Shown in pieces: positions 1 to 4,897 of a DNA stretch of 5,017 nt; position 1 is the stretch's first letter, and each line of letters begins with the position of its first letter. The position numbers and the translations under genes were made by a program. The notes under the pieces were generated by a model that did no database searches, was not told where the DNA came from, and worked only from the letters and a program-made list of their open reading frames with translations. The DNA comes from Acididesulfobacillus acetoxydans. GTDB lineage: Bacteria; Bacillota; Desulfitobacteriia; Desulfitobacteriales; Desulfitobacteriaceae. The DNA is taken from assembly GCF_900016645.1 (NCBI RefSeq), contig NZ_CDGJ01000042.1. One strand, 5' to 3'.

Positions 1-596
1 CATTCAACGTCTTCAATCAAGTTAGAATAGGAGGAGACAGAGGTGATGTCGAGGGCAAGGTATTCCTGTTCACTCCGGCACTGGCACCATTCCTGATAAA
101 AAGCCTCTCTTGAGTCTGGGCTTATGGCCGCCAACAATTCACTGATGCGTTGCGACGACATGCTGCCGACCGGAAGGCATTCGGTACTGTTAATCCAATC
201 CTCACAATAAAGAAACGGATCTCCGGAGGAAATAAGGTAACAGGCCAGATTGAATACCTCTTGCCAGTAATTCGGTAAGGCTCTCTCCAGAGCCCTGAGC
301 AATCCAATGCTTTGCGCAATGCTCTGAAAGAGATAAAAGGCTCCATAATCCTTGATGGATGAACGCTGGATCTCCTCAATAGAAAAGGTCATGTTGGTTG
401 CTGGTATTTCAATGGGAGTTCCCTGTTCAGCCATACGGGCCAGGTATTCAGGCTTATACACCGGATTTCCGGTTATGGGATTAATTTTGCCGATAGGGAC
501 ACGTTTGTTTCTCGGCTTGCCGTCGGCATTGCGAAAAGAAACTGACTCGTAAAGATAAATCTTATCCCCAACCTTTTGCCTAATGATGGAAGTCAC
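1..596 (-). CDS. IS1634/IS4-superfamily transposase, N-terminal 198 residues (partial)
   Basis: This frame encodes a DDE transposase that would cut and join the ends of its insertion sequence. The start is a GTG at 594-596 preceded by a GAGGGG-type ribosome site in the minus strand; the gene runs off the left edge. The visible protein begins VTSIIRQKVGDKIYLYESVS and continues with a beta-rich N-terminal region common in IS1634-like proteins. It then has a segment around residues 67-100 (FSIEEIQRSSIKDYGAFYLF) and the PVGSMSSQRISELL block near residues 144-157. The stretch LALDITSVSSYSNLIEDVEW closes the visible part; its Asp (in LALDITS) is most likely the first catalytic acidic residue. The other two DDE residues are off the window. 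No frameshift or stop is seen, so this copy may be intact. I recall close relatives in Desulfitobacterium-type genomes, which is family knowledge and not a search result. Confidence 0.92.
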   Translation of the reverse strand, partial: MTSIIRQKVGDKIYLYESVSFRNADGKPRNKRVPIGKINPITGNPVYKPEYLARMAEQGTPIEIPATNMTFSIEEIQRSSIKDYGAFYLFQSIAQSIGLLRALERALPNYWQEVFNLACYLISSGDPFLYCEDWINSTECLPVGSMSSQRISELLAAISPDSREAFYQEWCQCRSEQEYLALDITSVSSYSNLIEDVE

Positions 597-606
597 GGTA
601 ACCCCT

Positions 607-650
607 CCCCTCGCTTGTAGGTATAAATTATTATACCTACAAGCGAGGGG
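607..650. repeat. Perfect 20-bp inverted repeat upstream of the transposase
   Basis: The left arm (607-626) is CCCCTCGCTTGTAGGTATAA and the right arm (631-650) is its exact reverse complement, separated by the 4-base loop ATTA. On the minus strand the 3' arm ends in GAGGGG immediately next to a second AGGGG that serves as the ribosome site of the transposase. A readthrough transcript entering from the flanking gene would therefore fold a strong hairpin touching the ribosome site. Other insertion sequences use such leader hairpins to block activation by outside transcription; applying that here is inference. Confidence 0.9.
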
Positions 651-658
651 GAATACAA
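630..658 (-). promoter_or_regulatory. Candidate transposase promoter inside the palindrome
   Basis: On the minus strand a perfect TATAAT lies at 635-630. A TTGTAT hexamer lies 17 bases upstream at 658-653, a partial match to the -35 consensus. The transcript would start roughly around 623 and lead into the GAGGGG ribosome site and GTG start at 596. The -10 falls at the loop end of one arm of the 607-650 palindrome, so promoter and hairpin are physically merged. Confidence 0.6.
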
Positions 659-750
659 GGGAAAAACAATAAACTTCAAGAGATTCTGCAACAAACAAGC
701 TTGAAAGCAGGCTATTTTCCAACTAAATTGGCTAAATGAAATCAAAAGTC

Positions 751-780
751 CTGTAGGTATAATTTTTGCCGGGAATCAAG
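751..780 (-). repeat. Candidate outer end of the IS with a third copy of the leader motif
   Basis: TGTAGGTATAA at 752-762 repeats exactly the sequence at 616-626 and, inverted, at 631-641. It sits 20 bases inside the point where the UbiA-like frame loses family resemblance. The segment read inward on the minus strand, starting CCTTGATTCCCGGC, is the best candidate for the terminal inverted repeat. The exact first base cannot be fixed without the other IS end. Confidence 0.5.
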
Positions 781-782
781 GT

Positions 783-992
783 TAAAATGTATACGGAACT
801 GGAAGTCAGGGAAAAGGCCACGGCCAGCTCCACAACACGTAAAAGTAAAGAAGAGTTACCCCAATCCTGGGAAAATAGAAACCCTAAAAAGACAAAGAGG
901 TTTTTAGCCCACTGCCAGGGACGCAATAATTGTATTAAAGCCAGAGGGGAATTTCTCTTCATAAGGGGCACGATTTTTGTTATAATCTTCAA
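783..992 (-). pseudogene. UbiA-family prenyltransferase (DPPR synthase-like), 5' fragment interrupted by the IS
   Basis: UbiA-family enzymes are polytopic membrane proteins that attach polyprenyl groups. The branch resembled here includes decaprenyl-phosphate phosphoribosyltransferases that make lipid-linked pentose. The visible N-terminus contains LIQLLRPWQWAKNLFVFLGFLF (the conserved RPxQWxKN start followed by the first hydrophobic segment) and a second hydrophobic helix ending in SLTSSSVYIL. In the family this is normally followed at once by an N-D start of the Asp-rich substrate and metal-binding motif. Here it is replaced by IS-derived residues and a stop at 732-734. The lost part would be more than two thirds of the usual roughly 290 residues, so the product is not functional. 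The start is uncertain: TTG at 992, GTG at 971 and ATG at 962 are all in frame and none has a clear ribosome site. Confidence 0.8.
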
Positions 993-1165
993 CCCGGTTT
1001 AGAGGCGATGAGGTTTTCAAATCTCTCGACCTTTCTCAAAAAAATATAATGATGTATTGAACGGAAGTAAGCAAAGACTTTTATCCTAGGAGCAAGCAAA
1101 GATCCCATGCCAAGTCATTCCTGTATATCATACCACTCCCGTATCATTATACCAAGACATCTTGA

Positions 1166-1203
1166 CCTAACCAACTACCAACCTAACCAACCTACCGACC
1201 TGG
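1166..1203. repeat. Imperfect 16-17 bp tandem repeat, G-rich on the minus strand
   Basis: Two units, CCTAACCAACTACCAA (1166-1181) and CCTAACCAACCTACCGA (1182-1198), are followed by the start of a third (CCTGG). On the minus strand this gives eight GG pairs separated mostly by 2-3 bases, a spacing compatible with two-tier G-quadruplexes. No coding function is evident. Confidence 0.7.
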
Positions 1204-1241
1204 CCGGGTCAAGCGGATCTTCGGCATTTTCAAGGTCAGCT

Positions 1242-1280
1242 AAGGCGGCACATCATTCCGAAGAGTTGATGTGCCGCCTT
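1242..1280 (-). terminator. Strong hairpin, likely terminator of the secreted-protein gene
   Basis: A perfect 14-bp GC-rich stem pairs AAGGCGGCACATCA (1242-1255) with TGATGTGCCGCCTT (1267-1280), closing an 11-base loop. It lies about 80 bases downstream of the stop of the 1362-1736 gene and upstream of the ubiA-like fragment, the normal place for a terminator. The stem ends in only two T on the minus strand, with no long T tract, so intrinsic termination may be weak. An alternative is a transcript-protecting hairpin. Confidence 0.55.
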
Positions 1281-1361
1281 CTGTTTGGGTCGAGAAGGGG
1301 CTCCGTCCTAGGGAAGGAAGCCCACTCCCTTGGGTAGGCGTCCTTTATGTCTTACACCTTC

Positions 1362-1736
1362 TTATTGCTGAACTTGGACTTGCAGGGTATCTGTATCGGG
1401 ACCGGAAGGAGAGGCTTCACTGGATTTCTTCTCAACGGGAGATGTTCTCGCTTTCTCGGGAGCCCCATTGTTCCCCTGATGATTTCCCTGTTCCTTATAT
1501 TGGTAATTGACTTTGTCTGTTTCCGGGGTTTTGCTTTCCGCCGAGGGTTTCTCGGTGTCGGATTTGGCCACTGAGGTGGGAGTTGTCGTTACAGGAGTAG
1601 ACGGGCTAACCACTGCGGTGGGTGTCGAAACAGGGGTGGGCGTGGCGGCAAAAGCCATGCTGCCGAAAGTGCCAAGACCGGCCAAAGCACCGGCCAAGGC
1701 CAGAGTTCCTGTGGCGACGATGAAAGACTTTTTCAC
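1362..1736 (-). CDS. Small secreted Thr/Pro/Ser-rich protein (124 residues), unknown function
   Basis: The start is a GTG at 1734-1736, chosen because a perfect AGGAGG (plus-strand CCTCCT at 1746-1751) lies 9 bases upstream. Residues 1-30 form a signal peptide: a KK start, a long Ala/Gly/Leu hydrophobic core, and a cleavage site after AFA, giving a mature protein that begins ATPTP. The mature part is low-complexity. It is Thr/Pro/Ser/Val-rich to about residue 57, then has a charged and Asn/Gln/Gly-rich section (residues about 75-93), and ends in QVQVQQ. There is no cysteine, no lipobox and no cell-wall anchor motif, so a released or loosely wall-bound protein is likely. I recognise no family. 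The ribosome site, signal peptide and following hairpin all support a real gene. Confidence 0.8.
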   Translation of the reverse strand: MKKSFIVATGTLALAGALAGLGTFGSMAFAATPTPVSTPTAVVSPSTPVTTTPTSVAKSDTEKPSAESKTPETDKVNYQYKEQGNHQGNNGAPEKARTSPVEKKSSEASPSGPDTDTLQVQVQQ

Positions 1737-2133
1737 GTTGATTTACCTCCTGAATTTTTTGTGGGTTAATTCCTAACCCCAAGGAAAGCATAACCGTAAA
1801 AGATTAATCCTTCCTGTAAACAGGACTAAACCTAAATTAAACCTCAGAGTTTGAGAAACCAGCCCATGATAGCCATAGCCTAAGCCCTAAAGTGAGTAAG
1901 AGTTTTTCGGGAAGGCTTTCATCCCATTTAGATCCCCTTTTTAAATAATTTTTTGGACGGTTAGATAAATGGTCGGCTGGGGAAGGATTCGCCTGATTGC
2001 CGGAGAATTAGAATTTAGGGGATGCTTAGTCCCTTTGTGGAGGCGGTTCGTGAAAGCTTTATGAGCGCAGTGATCCAGCGGCGGAGTGAGCGAATATCCT
2101 CCATCCTACTTTTGACAAAAAGGAGAAATTTGC
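1737..2133. other. 397-base divergent intergenic region
   Basis: This region separates the minus-strand secreted-protein gene from the plus-strand gene at 2134 and should contain both promoters. I find no pair of -35 and -10 hexamers good enough to call for either direction. Besides the repeats at 1813-1844, it holds a GGGTTA/TAACCC inverted repeat at 1763-1779 just upstream of the AGGAGG of the secreted-protein gene, and an A/T-rich patch near 1940-1955. No coding sequence with family resemblance is seen. Confidence 0.55.
1813..1844 (-). promoter_or_regulatory. Operator-like repeats upstream of the secreted-protein gene
   Basis: Two signals sit side by side about 80-110 bases before the GTG start. 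The first is an interrupted palindrome CCTGTAAACAGG (1813-1824) with 5-bp arms. The second is a direct repeat TAAACCT at 1827-1833 and 1838-1844 with an exact 11-base period, read as AGGTTTA twice on the minus strand. An 11-base period places both copies on the same DNA face, as for OmpR/PhoB-type response regulators. No regulator is identified here. Confidence 0.35.
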
Positions 2134-2592
2134 ATGTTAAAGGTCAGACGCACACTGGTTCGTAGGACCAAGAAATTTCAAGAAGGCACCTACCTCATCA
2201 AAGTATCTTGGCGTAAGGGAGTTTGGCGGAAAATCGAACTGGCGGCTCATCATACCCTTGAGGATTTGCATCAGGCCATTCAACAGGTCTTCGATTTTGA
2301 TGATGATCACCTGTACAGTTTTTTCATGGATAACAAAAAATGGTCGCATGCAAGTTATTCGTCTCCACTGGATGAGAGTGGCCCTCATGCTGATCAAGTC
2401 ACACTGGGGGAGTTAGCCCTGGAGCCGGGCCAGAGTTTTCTTTACCTTTTCGATTATGGCGATGAATGGGAGTTTAAACTGAAGGTGGAGGGGATTGATC
2501 CCGCTAAACCTTTGCCCTTGAAACCCCGCCTTGTTGCCGAGCGCGGTGCGGCTCCCGAACAATACCCCGACAATGAAGACTGGGATGAATGA
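2134..2592 (+). CDS. pRiA4b ORF-3-like (PRiA4_ORF3/TnpR-like) family protein
   Basis: The ATG at 2134 has AAGGAG at 2120-2125 with an 8-base spacer. The 152-residue product matches the pRiA4b ORF-3 family throughout. It has a YLIKVSWRKGVWRKIEL strand block (residues about 20-36) and a TLEDLHQAIQQVFDFDDDHLYSFFMD stretch (41-66). These are followed by VTLGELALEPGQSFLYLFDYGDEWEFKLKVEG with the hallmark LFDYGDEWEF (residues about 107-116), and a PRLVAERGAAPEQYP end block. The length and acidic tail (DNEDWDE) fit the short subgroup of this family, so it looks complete. The family is widespread on plasmids and mobile elements; its molecular function is not established. The stop overlaps the start of the next frame by ATGA, which suggests it leads a coupled unit. 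Confidence 0.9.
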   Translation: MLKVRRTLVRRTKKFQEGTYLIKVSWRKGVWRKIELAAHHTLEDLHQAIQQVFDFDDDHLYSFFMDNKKWSHASYSSPLDESGPHADQVTLGELALEPGQSFLYLFDYGDEWEFKLKVEGIDPAKPLPLKPRLVAERGAAPEQYPDNEDWDE

Positions 2593-2771
2593 GGGACAGT
2601 ATAAAAAACTGGTTGTCGATATCCAGGATGACAGTTACCATTCCCGGGATTCGTCCAAGAATTATCGCGCCCGTTACAGCCGAGGAATTGGATGCATATC
2701 GGCGTTTTCGACACATGTTTCGCCATGCCTATAGATCGGAGTTGACGAGAGAGACAAGAGAGGAGGGATGA
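2589..2771 (+). pseudogene. HepT-like HEPN ribonuclease fragment with intact RX4HXY motif
   Basis: HepT-type HEPN proteins are RNases that act as toxins with MNT-type nucleotidyltransferase antitoxins. This 60-codon frame contains a stretch I recognise from the HepT-like family: MTVTIPGIRPRII, then AEELDAYRRFRHMFRHAY. Its RHMFRHAY segment fits the catalytic R-x4-H-x-Y motif. Family proteins are roughly 100-160 residues. Here the N-terminal helices are missing (homology begins only about 6 codons after the ATG) and the sequence diverges into RSELTRETREEG and stops soon after the motif. The ATG overlaps the stop of the preceding gene (ATGA, 2589-2592) with only a weak ribosome site, so translation would depend on coupling. 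No partner nucleotidyltransferase lies next to it. I judge it a remnant, but it may still be translated. Confidence 0.65.
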
Positions 2772-2774
2772 GAC

Positions 2775-3002
2775 TTGCCTGTACCGACTGAAGCGCAAAC
2801 CGAGGGGGTTATTTCTTTTGCTCCGGCTTGTTCCATAGATACAGTTGAGGCCGGGGGTTCTCAACCAGAAAAAGGGGGGCTGCGGATTAGACAGGCCTTG
2901 CCGGAGGATTTAGAAGATGTCCTAGGCCTGTACGGTCAGTTGGATTTAAACAAGAGAGAAGTTTTGCCGCCAGCGGTAGCGGCGGAATGGAGGTTAGCAT
3001 GA
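2775..3002 (+). pseudogene. GNAT N-acetyltransferase fragment (N-terminal part only)
   Basis: A TTG start at 2775 is chosen because AGGAGGG (2761-2767) lies 7 bases upstream. After a 35-residue leader without family resemblance, residues about 37-62 (LRIRQALPEDLEDVLGLYGQLDLNKR) match the beta1-alpha1 start of GNAT acetyltransferases. The sequence then reads EVLPPAVAAEWRLA and stops. The acetyl-CoA-binding R/Q-x-x-G-x-G/A loop and the rest of the fold, which would need about 100 more residues, are absent, so it cannot be an active enzyme. The stop overlaps the next start as ATGA (2999-3002), so the frame may survive as a translational lead-in for the nitroreductase. The alternative is a real short peptide gene; the truncation is inferred from the family pattern. 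Confidence 0.6.
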
Positions 3003-4201
3003 AAGAAAATGATGCACAACCAAGCGAGAAATGGCTCAGGGGGCGTATTTCACTGAGGCGTTTTGCCGACTGTCCACTGAAGCCGGAAGACGTGGACTGG
3101 ATTGTGGAAGGAGCCATGAGGGCCCCCACCGCCGGAAACATGATGCTCTATTCCATGATTTTGATTACGGACCCTGTGAAAAAGCAAGTGTTAAGCGAAA
3201 CTTGTGATCACCAACCTTTCATCGCCAAGGCCCCCTTAGTCGTTGTCTTCTTAGCGGATTATCAACGGTGGTTTGACTATTATAGGAATTCCGGGGTCGA
3301 CGCCTACTGCCTGGAGCATGGTCTGGAATTCCGCGGCCCGGATGAAGCAGATCTCTTGCTGGCTTGTTCCGATGCGCTGATTGCTGCTCAGAATGCGGCG
3401 ATCGCGGCCGAAAGCCGGGGAATCGGTTCCTGCTACATCGGAGACATCATGGAAAACTATGAAAGACATCGGGAACTACTGAACCTCCCCGCTTGGGTCT
3501 TCCCTCTCGCGATGCTCTGTTTCGGGTATTATCCCGAGGGAGAGCGTCCGGCTCCCCGGCCGCGTTTTGAGCGGAAATACATTGCCTTTACCGAACAGTA
3601 TCAACGGTTAAATCCCGAAGAACTTGACGAGATGTTGGCCGGTCGGGCCGCAGCTTTTTCCCCGGCTAACCCCTATGGGGCAGCGAACTACGGTCAATGG
3701 ATGTACGCCCGGAAAACGGGGGCACAGTTTGCGGCAGAGATGGCCCGGTCGGTGCGTAAAGCCTTGAAGAACTGGAAAGGGGAGCCGATTCCCATGGCTA
3801 ACCACGCGAACGAGCATGAGTATGAGCATGAGCGGGAGCTTGAGCCGGCTCTGAGCCTAACAAATGTCGGGCAACCCATACAACGGGGAAACGCGAGTCG
3901 TTCGTTCCGTCAAGCTGAGGGCTTAACAAATATTGGCGAGCCCGGAGTCAGTGAAGACACGCCTTCTGTGCCTGAGTGGTCGCGCGTGCTCGAAATGATG
4001 CGTCAAGAACTTTCGCAGTCAGCCTTTGAAACTTGGATAGCCCCTTTGCGTCCGGTGTATTTGGAGGGCGGACTTTGCCTATATTGCCCAAACCTTTTTC
4101 AAAAAGACTGGGTGGAGTCCCGCCACAAACAGAGCCTTGAACGCGCTATCCTTGCCGTCATGCCGGACATTGGCAGGATGATCACTTTTGCAGTGGCATA
4201 G
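2999..4201 (+). CDS. Nitroreductase-family flavoprotein fused to a DnaA domain I-like C-terminus
   Basis: The ATG at 2999 has GGAGGT at 2989-2994; an in-frame ATG at 2987 has a poorer context. Residues 1-260 are a nitroreductase-fold FMN enzyme of the NAD(P)H-dependent type. They carry the phosphate-binding RISLRRF (16-22), APTAGNMM (42-49), AAIAAESRGIGSCYIGDI (133-150) and LPAWVFPLAMLCFGYYPE (163-180). The RKTGAQFAAEMARSVRKALKNW ending (238-259) is normal for a full-length member. Residues about 262-325 form a charged, repetitive linker (EHEYEHERELEP, then two LTN-V/I-G-Q/E-P copies). Residues 326-400 resemble DnaA domain I: EWSRVLEMMRQELSQSAFETWIAPLRPVYLEG, then PNLFQKDWVESRHKQSLERAI. In DnaA this domain self-associates and binds helicase and regulators. 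There is no AAA+ or DNA-binding domain. The reading frame is unbroken across the joint. The gene probably has FMN-dependent reductase activity, but its substrate and any replication link are unknown. Confidence 0.88.
   Translation: MKENDAQPSEKWLRGRISLRRFADCPLKPEDVDWIVEGAMRAPTAGNMMLYSMILITDPVKKQVLSETCDHQPFIAKAPLVVVFLADYQRWFDYYRNSGVDAYCLEHGLEFRGPDEADLLLACSDALIAAQNAAIAAESRGIGSCYIGDIMENYERHRELLNLPAWVFPLAMLCFGYYPEGERPAPRPRFERKYIAFTEQYQRLNPEELDEMLAGRAAAFSPANPYGAANYGQWMYARKTGAQFAAEMARSVRKALKNWKGEPIPMANHANEHEYEHERELEPALSLTNVGQPIQRGNASRSFRQAEGLTNIGEPGVSEDTPSVPEWSRVLEMMRQELSQSAFETWIAPLRPVYLEGGLCLYCPNLFQKDWVESRHKQSLERAILAVMPDIGRMITFAVA
3779..3796 (+). promoter_or_regulatory. Possible internal ribosome site and start for the DnaA-like half
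   Basis: Inside the fusion gene, GGGGAG (3779-3784) precedes an in-frame ATG (3794-3796, Met266) by 9 bases. This falls exactly where the nitroreductase domain ends. Initiation here would give a separate 135-residue protein made of the linker plus the DnaA domain I-like part. The sequence allows this but does not prove use. Confidence 0.35.
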
Positions 4202-4265
4202 GCTCGCAACGATTACGATTGTTGCCCGTGTAATTTGACAGGAGCAGCCTGTAATCCCCAATTTG

Positions 4266-4274
4266 TGGTATAAT
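4266..4274 (+). promoter_or_regulatory. Extended -10 promoter of the AbiE-like remnant
   Basis: TGGTATAAT (4266-4274) is a perfect extended -10 (TG-N-TATAAT). It needs no strong -35, and none is found at 17 bases. Transcription would start near 4281, leaving a leader of about 32 bases before the GTG at 4313. The region 4202-4312 otherwise holds no clear terminator for the fusion gene. Confidence 0.65.
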
Positions 4275-4312
4275 AATGTTAGACAGACTACTTTAGACTG
4301 GAGAGCGTTAAA

Positions 4313-4426
4313 GTGATCCCTATCCAAAATCAAGGTCTCTTTTGGGATATTCACGTAGAAGATATCGATCCTATTGAACATAAAAAATGGCTGATCGAGC
4401 GAGTTGTGCAATGGGGAACTTTGTGA
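4313..4426 (+). pseudogene. AbiE-locus antitoxin-like (DUF6922-type) fragment, 37 residues
   Basis: The GTG at 4313 follows GGAGAG (4300-4305) with a 7-base spacer, so expression signals are intact. The product reads LFWDIHVEDIDPIEHKKWLIERVVQWGTL, which I recognise as the N-terminal block of small proteins encoded just upstream of AbiEii-type nucleotidyltransferase toxins (DUF6922-type; the name is given with moderate certainty). Relatives usually continue past GTL for many more residues, but here a TGA follows directly. The stop lies next to the point where toxin-like sequence begins, as expected from one deletion that removed the 3' end of this gene and the 5' end of the next. Confidence 0.6.
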
Positions 4427-4691
4427 TTCGTATGATTTGTGGAACGGAGTAAGGGTTGCTTCTATCGATGCCATTGTTGCCATGAAGCTTAAGGCCATTG
4501 CCGGACGCGGTGAGCGGAAAGATTTCATCGATCTTTATACCATTTGTCAAGAAGGTATGGATTTTGACGAGATGTTACGGGAATTGATAGAAAATACTAA
4601 CAAGCGAGCCGAGGTTGTAAAAAAACGCTTGCTGGAACTAAAGCAAAAGAAAGCATCAAAAAGCCCTGGGAATGTAAATTATTTTGTGTAA
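4404..4691 (+). pseudogene. AbiEii/AbiGii-family nucleotidyltransferase toxin, C-terminal fragment
   Basis: AbiEii toxins are GTP-dependent nucleotidyltransferases of type IV toxin-antitoxin (abortive infection) systems. This frame keeps the C-terminal signature GVRVASIDAIVAMKLKAIAGRGERKDFIDLY (from about 4446), including the conserved MKL and GRxxxKD-F-DLY residues. The N-terminal half with the catalytic G-S/T-x10-D-x-D nucleotide-binding site is absent. The 3' end also looks aberrant, a Lys-rich tail without the usual C-terminal block. The only in-frame start near the junction is a TTG at 4404 inside the preceding fragment and without a ribosome site. The frame is a relic that cannot be catalytic. 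Homology is strong for the central block and weak for the last 35 residues. Confidence 0.7.
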
Positions 4692-4790
4692 ATGGAATCT
4701 TTGCTCAAACGATTTTTGGGTTAGAATATAGCTGGCTCTTGCCAATCTGGGAGGGCAGGGCTCTGCTGGAGAGCAACCTGAGCGCCCAGC

Positions 4791-4867
4791 TGGTTTCTGC
4801 CGGAGGAAATGGGAACTGTCTGTTCGAGGTTTCCCTTTCCAACTCCATTTCCTCACGGGCAGAACCA
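4791..4867. repeat. Large interrupted hairpin (about 20 paired bases)
   Basis: Three stem blocks pair in order: TGGTT (4791-4795) with AACCA (4863-4867), CTGCC (4797-4801) with GGCAG (4858-4862), and GAGGAAATGG (4803-4812) with CCATTTCCTC (4845-4854). Between blocks there is a single bulged T and a small internal loop. The 32-base loop contains a further GGGAA/TTCCC possibility. The stem works equally on both strands, so the transcribed strand cannot be told. Confidence 0.7.
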
Positions 4868-4880
4868 AGGCGATAAACTC

Positions 4881-4897
4881 CAGGGGCGAAGCCCCTG
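4881..4897. repeat. 7-bp hairpin with GAA loop
   Basis: CAGGGGC (4881-4887) and GCCCCTG (4891-4897) form a perfect stem around GAA; on the minus strand the loop is TTC. No T tract follows on either strand, so it is not a classical terminator. It lies 13 bases from the larger stem and probably belongs to the same structured region. Confidence 0.6.

Larger units (their letters stand above)
1..780 (-). mobile_element. IS1634-family-like insertion sequence, 5' part only
   Basis: The element is cut by the left window edge, so only the transposase 5' half, its leader and one outer end are visible. The right boundary is inferred. The UbiA-like reading frame on the minus strand stays family-like up to Val-Tyr-Ile-Leu (783-794) and then turns into unrelated sequence, and an 11-base motif found in the transposase leader (TGTAGGTATAA) recurs at 752-762, close to that junction. 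The terminal repeat is therefore probably inside 751-780, but the second end and any target duplication lie outside the window. The family assignment rests on the transposase. Confidence 0.8.
993..1361. other. Gene-free stretch between the broken ubiA-like gene and the secreted-protein gene
   Basis: I see no coding frame with family resemblance on either strand. The stretch holds a short direct repeat AAGCAAAGA at 1069-1077 and 1094-1102, the C-rich tandem repeat at 1166-1203, and the hairpin at 1242-1280. It also contains a lone TATAAT at 1045-1050 on the plus strand without a -35 at proper distance. It probably contains the end of the 1362-1736 transcript and the leader of the ubiA-like gene. 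Confidence 0.6.

Noticed and set aside
1507..1776. An 89-residue plus-strand frame opposite the secreted-protein gene.
   Set aside because: It is the antisense shadow of a low-complexity gene and has no ribosome site, whereas the minus strand has a signal peptide and AGGAGG.
2112..2133. TTGACA at 2112-2117 as a promoter for the pRiA4b-type gene.
   Set aside because: It lies only 22 bases before the ATG and next to the ribosome site, so a transcript started from it would begin after the start codon.
2531..2734. Alternative plus-strand frame across the pRiA4b-type and HEPN-fragment junction.
   Set aside because: It shows no family resemblance, while the other frame carries the HEPN motif.
2987..2998. 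In-frame ATG at 2987 as the start of the nitroreductase fusion.
   Set aside because: GGAGGT at 2989-2994 would lie inside that coding start and is well placed for the ATG at 2999, which also forms the ATGA overlap.
4235..4274. TTGACA at 4235-4240 as the -35 partner of TATAAT at 4269.
   Set aside because: The spacer would be 28 bases, far from 17; the extended -10 explains the promoter better.
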